This document shows, piece by piece, positions 55,791 through 64,000 of a stretch of DNA of 64,000 nt. The notes beneath the pieces are model-generated. The model had not been told where the DNA came from. It saw nothing but the letters and a program-made list of their open reading frames with translations, and did no database searches. Location of the stretch: NCBI GenBank assembly GCA_010093605.1, contig MU004182.1, positions 1,149,032 to 1,213,031 of the forward strand. Direction: 5' to 3'. The translations under genes were made by a program, and so were the position numbers. The stretch is from Lophium mytilinum. Taxonomy: Eukaryota; Ascomycota; Dothideomycetes; Mytilinidiales; Mytilinidiaceae. How positions within the stretch are numbered: the first letter of the stretch is position 1; each line of letters starts with the position of its first letter.

Positions 55791-57246
55791 CTACCCATGC
55801 AACGACGCAACGCTCCTCGCCGCATCAGGCGTCGACGGCTCATGAGTAACATGAATCGACGGCAGACGCTCGAGATGCGGTAACTGTGGCGTGTGTGTAG
55901 CTATAGGGCTTGTGTAGGGTGGCGCTTCCTCCCACGTTCCATTCTCGTAGTTAGGCGGACTGACATGCGGGATGTCGGTGTCGATCCCGGGTGTTGCTGG
56001 TCCCTGGCTGATAGACCTCGACCGCGACTCTTGTAACGAGATGACTTCGAAGTCATCTCCTGCGCTAGTACCGGTGATGGTGCGTTGTGCATTGGGGAAA
56101 TCGTACTCATCCGACGCCCGTGTTGAAGCTGTCATGATAGACGAAGCAGACGGGCCGCGGTAGTGCGTGTTCAGTGTAGATGCTGTTTGACTTGCGCCCC
56201 CAATAGATGCCGAAGAGTCGAGAAGCGGACGCACATCGCTCTCCGTCGAGTTCGCACGCAGGCGTGTGCCATCGTGCCGCTGGACACCTAGTTCGGCGTA
56301 CTGTACACTGGAGACGCGGCGCTCACGGTTCGCGGCTGCGACTTGGTGCTCAGCGATGAGGCTTTGGGAAGCAGTCTGTGACGCAGCGCTCTCGGCGCGC
56401 TGGCGGATCTCCGCAAGGGCAGAGTGGTCACCCCTTGCGCGGGCCTCGCGTCTGAGTCGTCGCCGTTCTTCGCGCTCGCGCTGTTCGGCTCGGCGCGCAA
56501 GGCGGATCTGGTAGAGGGATGCCATCTCGTCTTCTCGTCTCTGCTCTTCTTCGTCGTTGGTTTCGGGGAACTCGAGGACGGTGTCGACGCCGCCCCGCTC
56601 GCCTTCTCGCGCTAGGATGCGTTCGTTTTCGCGGGCGGCAGTGGAGTATGAAGGAAGCGTCATGACGCTGCGGACTGATGTATTGCGGTCGACGGTGGCA
56701 GCTGCGGTGGCGGTAGTGTCATCGTTCGTGGACGCTGTCATCTCCCGGTCACGACTTGCAGCCCGACTGCGTCCATTTTCCGGCTCTTGAAGCCGATCCG
56801 AGTATTCATGGCTTCTCTTCCACGGCGTCCAATTCCACTTCGATTTCCGTTTCTTCTGTGCTTTCTGTGTACCTATAGGGCCCGCGGCCTCTCTCGCTAT
56901 TCTCGCTTTGTATTTTTGACGATTCGCGCGGATCCGGCTCCATACGATGAAGCCCACAATGAGTATGATGCACGCGGCGACAACAACAACGGAGATCTGA
57001 GCGCGGTAAGTATTGGCTCTATGCTGCAGTCTTGGTGGCAAGAAGAAAGTAGCTTACGACGACGGTCTTAGTACTGTTCCCGCTGGTATTGACAGCCCGT
57101 CTGGTACTCGAAGAGTCTACGTTGCGAACTACGGGGATCCGCATGGTTTCTGCGGACTGTGAAGCACAATCATGCAAAGGGGGTCTTTCTATCGGTCTCT
57201 CAAGAACGGTCAGACAAGAGATATCCGGAAGCTGTGGCACTCCAGC
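55791..57246 (-). CDS. Single-pass membrane protein, 5' end unresolved
   Basis: Two exons are firm: 57246-57058 and 56996-55791, joined by a 61-nt intron (GTAAGC ... GCTCAG, phase 0). The first of these supplies a Cys-containing extracellular stretch (PDISCLTV ... PPLHDCAS) and a Ser/Thr-rich part with Asn-glycosylation sites (NTSGNST). The second begins at the transmembrane span (ISVVVVAACIILIVGFIVW) and continues as a charged cytoplasmic tail with a Glu/Arg-rich likely coiled coil (LARRAEQREREERRRLRRE), a Ser-rich section and a proline-rich end. At least one further exon with the start codon must lie upstream of 57246, where the acceptor CCCGTCTAG is clear, but I could not place it. It is not a recognised family; it resembles fungal wall-sensor-like proteins in layout only. 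Confidence 0.6.
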
Positions 57247-57954
57247 CTAGACGGGTTGGGAGCTCGGTATTCCGGAAGTGAATTGGTCGATGGATAATGT
57301 CGGAGTATGATAGGAGGACGAAGAGATCTCGATGTCAATGCTGTCAATGTTCAGGGCAGGAACACAGGTGCTGGTTGCTGGGGCCCTCTGAAGTGGAGTT
57401 GTCTGAGGTTGCCGGGGTGGTCGGGGCTGACGGTTTTTGTGGCTCAGCGCTGGCAGAGCGACGAACCTTGGAAACCTTGGAAGTGGCTGCAAGAGGCGGC
57501 TGTGTTGAGCCGCTAGAGGTGGGCTGATGCGCACGGGTTGAGTTGAGGATGCTCTTCGTAGCGATTCATCGCTGATGTGAGCGTATAGAGAGGTAATTTG
57601 AATAGGAGTAGTGAAGCGTGGAGAGAGTCCTGACAACAGTAAGCTCCAGGCCAGGCTCGTGAAAGGCCCTCGGTCAGCTTGGAGCGTATCCCAGCGCTAT
57701 TTCGGGAGGGGAAGCGAAGCGGCGACAAAGGGTAGCTTTCCGCTCCCTGATTGGCTCCCTCCGCCACCGCTATAAGCGCTGCCTTTTTCAGGGTTTTGAG
57801 GTGGAGAATTACGCGGACCCTGGTGGGTATCGCGGGATATGTGATTGCAAACTATATAGCATGAAAGATATTTCGTACACTTCGTAAATGTGGCCCCGTT
57901 CCGTTTTATCACCCAATACACACTTCATACCATACTTCCAAAAATCTGTGACCA
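57247..57954. other. Upstream region of the membrane-protein gene, unresolved
   Basis: This interval must hold the missing first exon of the preceding gene. Candidate minus-strand frames are Ser/Thr/Pro-rich and partly open through 57636-57260, but no ATG with a signal peptide and matching donor could be selected. Confidence 0.35.
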
Positions 57955-59537
57955 TCACATCCTCTTGTCCAACTTCTTCAGGAACCGTCCCACGCCCTTT
58001 TCAATCTTATCGGTGCGCCGCTCGAAATTACCTGGCTGCACTCCCGGACCGGCGCCTATCACAGCAGGCTGTTTCCCGTGCAAGGCCTCGCTCTCGGTGG
58101 GTCTATATAGCTGAGTGTGAAGAGAGTTTTGGACACCATACTGGTCTGGCGTTTGACCATAGGCGTATTGCGGATACCCTCCCTGGGGAGGGAAACCCGG
58201 TGATTGTGCAGCTGGATAGCCGGGAGCTTGAGGGTAGCCGGGCGTCGGCGGATGGCCCGGTGACTGAACAGGCGCGTATCCGGGCGATGCTGGATAATTG
58301 GCGTATTGCTGGGACATGGACGCAGGCATGGTAGCTTGACGATGTATGCCGGGCTGCGGCGGTGCTTCTTGCGGAGGCGGCGCGAATGAATGAGCGTATC
58401 CTTGGCCCTGGGGAGGGCCAGCGCTCGAGCTCTGTGGGGGTGGCGGTGGGAACGACCCAGAAGTGTTTGATCGCTGGATACCTGGAGTGGGCGGTCCTGG
58501 AAACCCTTGAGTGGGCTGTCGTGAAGGCGGCCCTGGCATATATGGTTGGTTGGTAGCTTGAGGCGCAAAGGAGTTCTGATGGTAAGGCGGAGCGCCGAAT
58601 TGGCCCTGGTGGTCACTAATTGCCGCTGCAGTCAAACCAGTGCCAGCTTCTGCATCAGGTGGAGGAGGAGTCTTCTCACGATGGGCAATGGGTTCTGGTG
58701 CTGCAGGAGCTGCAGGATTGTACGCCATGGGCGCGAAGCTCGCGGGAGCCTCGTGCTGCGATCCACTGGCTACTGTACTGGCTGGAGTGGGCACAGTCGG
58801 TGGCCCATTGAACGACTGCGTTGTACTGATACTTACACTCCGAGCCGGGTAGTTTCTTGAGATTGCTGCTTGTTCCAGCTTCTCCACCACTGGGCTCATA
58901 GTAGTATCTCTATGGTCCGGGGGAGCAGTCGAAACAGCGGCCGGCGCTTCCAGGATCTGTAACTGATGAGGCTGAAGAACCCTCTTTAGAGAGTCAAGGA
59001 ATAAAGAAGCATCCTCAGTGGTCCAGAAGTATATGTCCACAGTATGCAATCCATACATGTATTTGCCGTCGTTCCGAGGATCTGGGGCCGGGAGGTGCCA
59101 CTGAGACAAGTCTTGCTGTGGACTCGAGGATGCACTGTTCCCTTGGCCTCGAAAGGCATCGACTGTAATGGTGAAGAGGGTGGGGTGCTTATATGATTGC
59201 TCGACTCGCACCGAATCAGTGACTACCGGATTCGAAGTGATGTCAGCCGAGATCTATTGAAGTATGCCTAATGAGCAACTCACAGCCGGAGAAGGCAGTC
59301 TGCTCAGGTGTCCCAGCATGGTTTGCTACCTCCAGCCTCCCTCGCTGATGGATAGGGTTGTGGTAGAGGTATACATAGGAGGACTTGTCGAAGGCATGGT
59401 GGGGAGGCTTTGCAGAAGGCGGGCCGAAGAAATAGTGAACGTCTGCGAAGCTGCCTCCTATTAGTACAAAATCTCGAAACCTAAACTGTCAATACATACA
59501 GCGTCAACAAAGACACTTCTCCCTGCTGTTGAGGCAT
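57955..59537 (-). CDS. Conserved fungal protein with Pro/Gln/GYP-rich region
   Basis: Three exons, 59537-59500, 59450-59284 and 59222-57955, give 490 residues. The start is MPQQQGEVSLLTLFADVHYF, followed by FDKSSYVYLYHNP, RLEVANHAGTPEQTAFSGF, EQSYKHPTLFTITVDAFR and GLHTVDIYFWTTEDASLFLD, a globular N-terminal domain of about 150 residues. The C-terminal two thirds are low-complexity with repeated PGYP/PxxGYPQ units (PGYAPVQSPGH, PTPGYPQAPGYP) and end in a basic helix (RRTDKIEKGVGRFLKKLDKR). I do not recognise a named family; it looks like a conserved, uncharacterised fungal protein with a disordered tail. It is transcribed divergently from uS8m. Confidence 0.78.
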
Positions 59538-60044
59538 GCTGCTGTGCTCGTGAAGGTAAGACGTGAAAGCTGAAGATATCGCGAGAGCACAAATCACGAA
59601 ACAAGCGCACAACAACAGCAACAACAAGAGACAAAGAAGAAAAGTCGCAAGCTTAGCCGCGAGGTATCAACAGCGCCGATATCAAACTATATAAACATCC
59701 AGTGGAATCGAGCCTCGATCTATTTCAAGACCTGTCGCGTCCCACGCGCCCAGGGTCAGCGGCTGCCGACCCAATCGCCGAAGTTCTGCGGCCTCGAAAG
59801 ATTTCTACTCCACGACCCTCACGACACCACCGCAGCGCCCATCCCCAATTGGCCACTCCCCGCGCCCTACACATCCTCGCCGCCATCACTGCTGCATCTC
59901 CGACCTCAATATCACTTCCAGCGCGCCCCAGCACCTTCGCGCGGGGAGGTCGCCCGCTCGCCAGGCCCGCAAGGGCTCCCTACGCACTCCCGCATCCCAT
60001 CCCGTCCTATATAACCCACCTCACCACCGCCACTCGCCGCAGCT
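59538..60044. other. Shared divergent promoter between GYP-rich protein and uS8m
   Basis: About 500 bp separates two start codons on opposite strands. The sequence next to the uS8m ATG is strongly C/T-rich (CACCACCGCCACTCGCCGCA), a common leader type in these fungi. Confidence 0.5.
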
Positions 60045-61049
60045 ATGTCGCTCGTCAACCTCGCCCACGTATGCTCGCATCTCCAGAACGCCTCCAAAGC
60101 CCGCCTGGGCCTGACCTCGATCCCCGTCACGAAGCTGCACGTCGCGCTGATGCTGGGCCTGCAGAAGCAGGGCTTCATCTCCAGCGTGACGCTCGGCGGG
60201 CCCGCGCCCCCGAAGCCAGTGCTCCTACAAAAGCCCCCGAAATACCGTGGCACCCCAGAAGAGCGGGAGGCGAAGAATCTGGCGGAGCAGCTGCGGGAGG
60301 CGCGCAAGCTGGAGCGGCGGCAGAAGAAGGGGCTTTTGCTGAATGCGAGGCAGCTCGAGAAGGTTATTGGGAGCAATGAGGTCACGAGACGGATGGAGGA
60401 GCAGAGGGCGGCGCTGAAAGCGAAGGGGGTAGAGACGCTGGTGGAGACACAAGATGGGCAAGAGGGGGATGGTGGGCATGTTATGGGCATTACGGAAATC
60501 GTTGAACGGCTGACGGCCCTGGGCTTCGACGAAACAGGAACTAGGCCGGAAATCTGGCCCGAGTCGCTGCGTGATGCGTACCCGGCGCCGCAGGCTGCAG
60601 TTCGCTCGGCTTTGCTGGACGCGTGGGTAGCGAAGCATCCTGAGATGGCGGAGGTAGCAGCGCCCGCGCTTCTCAAGGCGGCAGAACAAGCGGAACTTGA
60701 AGCGGAAGAAGCAGCAACGCCTGAGGTGGCTTGGGGCAGGGCTCCGGAATGGTCGTACAAAGAAGTCGTTCCCGCGAACCCTGGACAGCGACGGCTGTGG
60801 GTTGGACTGAAGTACTGGAAGAACGAGCCTGTGCTGAACAAAATGCACCTTATTAGCAAGCCGACGAGGCGGATATGGGTGAACTCGGACGATTTAGCGA
60901 AGATCACAAGAGGGCGCGAGTCGGCGTTTGTGAAGGGGTTGACGAAGACGGGAGAGTGCATGTTTGTGACGACGGATAAGGGGATTATGGAGGCGAGAGA
61001 GTGCGTGGAGAAGAAACTTGGGGGCATGGTGTTGTGCAGGGTGATATAG
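60045..61049 (+). CDS. MRPS8: Mitochondrial ribosomal protein uS8m
   Basis: A single exon of 334 residues. The uS8 fold is recognised at both ends: MSLVNLAHVCSHLQNASKAR, IPVTKLHVALMLGLQKQGFI at the start, and VLNKMHLISKPTRRIWVNSD, MFVTTDKGIMEARECVEKKL, GGMVLCRVI at the C-terminus. A long insertion of roughly 170 residues (about residues 70-250), including a charged coiled-coil-like part (REARKLERRQKKG) and an Ala/Glu-rich stretch, splits the two halves and makes the protein about twice the usual length. It belongs to the small mitoribosomal subunit. Whether the insertion is fungal-lineage-specific is inferred, not checked. Confidence 0.9.
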   Translation: MSLVNLAHVCSHLQNASKARLGLTSIPVTKLHVALMLGLQKQGFISSVTLGGPAPPKPVLLQKPPKYRGTPEEREAKNLAEQLREARKLERRQKKGLLLNARQLEKVIGSNEVTRRMEEQRAALKAKGVETLVETQDGQEGDGGHVMGITEIVERLTALGFDETGTRPEIWPESLRDAYPAPQAAVRSALLDAWVAKHPEMAEVAAPALLKAAEQAELEAEEAATPEVAWGRAPEWSYKEVVPANPGQRRLWVGLKYWKNEPVLNKMHLISKPTRRIWVNSDDLAKITRGRESAFVKGLTKTGECMFVTTDKGIMEARECVEKKLGGMVLCRVI

Positions 61050-61517
61050 ACTACGAGGATAAAGGGTTGGAGATAGACCGCTTGTATCATACTGCATTTC
61101 TGGGTGTTCATACACAGGGAGGGCATATGTTAAATGTAGTGTACGAATATCAAAAGGCTTGAGAGTGAGCCCACTCTATGCATAACCTAGAATCACTTGA
61201 AGAATGAGCTTGTTTCTGGAAAAATGTTTCGTTGATAGATACGAAAGTAAATAATGGTACACCCTAGATATCCGATATGAAAGCCATTTTGGCACCCATG
61301 CAACCCTTTCCATCTTTCCAGTGACCAATCCAATACCGAAGCCAATAAATAAAAACGCCGGTGGCCCATGATACCTCCTAGATCCCATGCCATGCTCGAA
61401 TAAAAAGATCCAGAAGCCTTCATCATACAGATCCTTCACGTAGTTTCGTTCCCGGGTATCTTCTACTTCTCACAAAAGTACAAAATATTTTCCAACATAT
61501 AACATAACCTCCTCAGC
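61050..61517. other. Convergent intergenic region
   Basis: 3' flanks of uS8m and the following minus-strand gene. AT-rich, no gene recognised. Confidence 0.45.
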
Positions 61518-64000
61518 CTACATCATACCTCCCTCGGAAAGAAAGTATGCGTCCCTCTCCCCAACTACGCCTTGCTGGCTCCCAGGCCGGAGTGGCGAGC
61601 GAGCGGGAACATGAGGCGGGTAGAGGCCCTGATCAACACTGAGCATCGGGTCTGGAGTCCGACTTCCCAACTTCGCCTCTCCGAACTCAAAGCCTTTGTA
61701 TTCGTTTATGCGGCTGTAGTCCGATGCCCTTGCAACATTGATGCGATCGTAATCCGGCGCCCTCTCGACGTCGATGCGATCAATTTGCCGCGCCTTCCCA
61801 GAGCCCACTTGTTCGCGCAGCTTTTCTGGCGCACGCTGGAGTTGTCTCTGCGTGGTTATGGCATCCAACTCTCTCCGGATATTGTCCTGAGCCTCGAGCT
61901 CTTGGACCACGTTGGGTCGGGACTCGTCCCAGTCGCGTTGCCAACACCAACTTGCTAGCTGTGAGGCTTCGACCATGCCGTGCGCGCTGCTTGTTTCCCA
62001 TGGTGGGGTGCGCTTGAGATCGGCGCAAAGGAAATATTGTACGCCCTCCGAGTACTTCAGGCCCTGTGTGTCGACGGATAGTTTTGAAAGGACCTGGAGG
62101 ACGCCATACAGGAGAACCCATCGACCGAGACGAGATTCACGAGGGGATACGCCTTTAAGATCTGCTGCGAGCTCGAACTGCTCAAAATAATCAATAAGAG
62201 CGTTGCCTATATTCGATATTAGTTATAGTCTAGAAAGGAAGGCGAAGGAAGGCGAAGGAAGACTAACCTGCAAAGGAGACCCCAAGCCTCTGGATGTTGG
62301 TTGCATCGCTGAAGACAATAGAGAGTTGAAGATGGGTCTTCGCGTCTTTCGTGGGGTCGGTTTTTGATTTCTTCAGCGAACTGAAGAAGCTTTTCTTAGC
62401 TTGAGCTTTCGGCGCGTTAACGAATCGTGGGAGAAGCGGATAAGGATGTGGTATATGCAAGTATCCGTGTTTGTTGTCGAAGCCAACCAGCATATCAGTC
62501 AGAGGCAAGTCGGCAGAGTCAGCCTGGAATTCCTCCTCTGGGTCTCGATTGCTCATTTGCCATTTTTTCCCAGGCCGTTCTTCTTGTGAGTCCCAGACGA
62601 CTTCGCGGTTTACAAGGTAGTCGTATAAAGCACCAAAGTCTTCTTGGAGGCTTTGAATGGCTTTTCGGTTTAGCCATCCTTTGTTGGGACTTGGTGGCCA
62701 CACTCCATACGCCTCGACGTAGAAATTGAGAAGGAATTGCCGGAACGCTGTGAAGCTTTTGAAAATCGGGTTATTCGCAGAATTTTTTGGATCCTCCCAC
62801 ATGTCAGAGAAGTCAAACGTAGATAACCTCTCCTCAGCTTCCAGGGTCCTTAGTTTCAATGTTTTGGCAGACATGCCTAGATTCCGCCTGGTGACGGGCG
62901 ATAGTCGCCTAAACTCCGCCATAGCTTCAACCTCGGGGCTCATCATGCCAACAAGGTGAACAAATGATTCAATGTACCCGGCGTCCCATCTGATTGTGTC
63001 TTGCTCCGCCCATGCCAATAGACTGAGTGCACGCCGTCGACTATTTCTCAAGTCGTCGAGTTTCCGGCTAGACAGGTATTGGGTAATCATCTGAACACTC
63101 CGCATTCGAGCGCTCATCTGGGAATGCTCATTGTGATCTAGGTCATACATGACCTCAATCTCCGGCTGTAGGGTCGAAAGCATCTCGAATAGATCTCTGC
63201 CCACGATCGGCTGGTTCTGCAAAATGGCCAAAAAGTTGCGCACTGCTATGTGATGCAACCTGTATTCATGAACAGACCGCATATGGGCTGGTGCTGCAAA
63301 CCATATCTCATGCGTCGGCCGAATTGATTCGCGTTCATAGAACGATCCAGTTTCGTGGGAGCTCCCGGCTGTAGATGCTGGAGGAGTTGGGCCATTAAAA
63401 CCATTCTGTAGGTTACGGCGGCCTCCAGAATCCGCGGAATAGTATCCTCCATTCCTCGACGAAGATCGAGTAGGCGGCGCCTGCATGTAGTGATCTTGAA
63501 AGCCCTGGGAAGACAGGTGTCCTGGATCCATCCCATCCGGAAGATACCTTGAGTTTGTGTTCATACTCGAGTAGCGAGCGCCATAAGTCGATGATTCAGG
63601 ACTCATTGGAGGTGTCATTTCATCCTCAAACGAGTCGATCGCACCGAAAACTAGTTGATTCATAAGCCAAGAAGATCCTGAGGCCTCGAGCGCCTCGTAA
63701 CGAACGCGAAGCTGGGGCAGCGGATTATCGCTATTGGCCTGCTCCTCTTTGAAATATATCAACACGCTTCCATTTTGCATTTCTTCGTCCTAGGAATCAT
63801 AAGCTTGCTGACGTATACAGTACACGCTTCAATGTAACTTACATATTGGAAGCCACGATAGGGGCGGGCGCCATGATCGTTCCCATGCCAGATGGTGAAG
63901 TTTGCCCAGCTTCTGTCCGTCGCACCAGCAAGGGACGTGGATGAATCCGCCCTAGAGGATGAGTTGGCCCGCCTTGAGAGGGGCGGCGCAGAGCCACCTT
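61518..64000 (-). CDS. Conserved uncharacterised fungal protein, 5' end outside window
   Basis: Three exons are visible: 64000-63843 (partial), 63789-62268 and 62206-61518, with introns of 52 and 61 nt, giving about 790 residues. Recognisable blocks are RSWANFTIWHGNDHGARPYR, GSVLIYFKEE, SWLMNQLVFG, THEIWFAAPAHMRSVHEYRL, AVRNFLAILQNQPIVGRDLF, RWDAGYIESFVHLVGMMSPE and LRTLEAEERLSTFDFSDMW, followed by a Lys-rich segment. The C-terminal exon continues with ADLKGVSPRESRLGRWVLLY and ends in a charged Arg/Asp-rich tail (DRIDVERAPDYDRINVARA). I believe this is the family catalogued as DUF8004, from memory. No enzymatic motif is visible. The N-terminus lies beyond the right edge. Confidence 0.8.

Noticed and set aside
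1-64000. tRNA, rRNA and CRISPR arrays
   Set aside because: I looked for B-box-like GGTTCGA motifs in tRNA context and for regularly spaced repeats and found none I could support; a tRNA scan was not run.

Overview
The window reads as nuclear DNA of a filamentous ascomycete (Pezizomycotina). A dothideomycete is my best guess, from gene content only. Coding genes are interrupted by short GT..AG introns, mostly 46-85 nt, with CTAAC/CTGAC-like branch sites close to the acceptor. The gene families are typical of these fungi: Zn2Cys6 factor, HET-domain proteins, GH114, SUR7/PalI, Png1, RTC5. No tRNA, rRNA, CRISPR array or intact transposable element was recognised. All exon models were built by eye from reading frames and splice signals.

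Layout. Positions 1-18.9 kb are an accessory-looking stretch: a multipass membrane protein (partial), a Harbinger-transposase-like N-terminal fragment, a Zn2Cys6 regulator, a secreted GH114 hydrolase, a seven-exon MFS transporter, an SRPK-like kinase, two HET-domain genes and a small membrane protein whose first coding exon is only the ATG. This stretch also holds old segmental duplications: the 5' flank of the first HET gene recurs on the other side of the kinase gene, and the last part of that HET gene recurs as a fragment near 18.1 kb. Positions 19-28 kb hold a G1-type cyclin, a 5.3 kb stretch without a supportable gene, and a fungal kinase-like gene with a GC-AG intron.

From 28.8 kb to the end the content is mostly conserved housekeeping: Utp4 (rRNA processing), Png1 (deglycosylation, ERAD), a SUR7-family eisosome/cortex protein, an alpha/beta hydrolase, a PAP2 lipid phosphatase, an Arf-like GTPase with a large repeated C-terminal extension, RTC5 (TLDc), mitochondrial bL36m, an F-box protein, N-myristoyltransferase, a single-pass membrane protein, a conserved GYP-rich protein, mitochondrial uS8m and a conserved uncharacterised protein cut by the right edge. 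A repeat-rich island at 36.0-36.7 kb lies between Png1 and SUR7.

Functional links are modest. Utp4, uS8m and bL36m serve ribosome biogenesis. NMT lies near RTC5, which itself has a plausible N-myristoylation start (MGQGSS). The two HET genes form an allorecognition-type pair. I found no convincing unknown multi-gene system. The most interesting signals are the Arf-like protein with a threefold module, the HET shrapnel and duplicated flanks, the repeat island with a distant relative at 28.1 kb, and several unusual splice structures.
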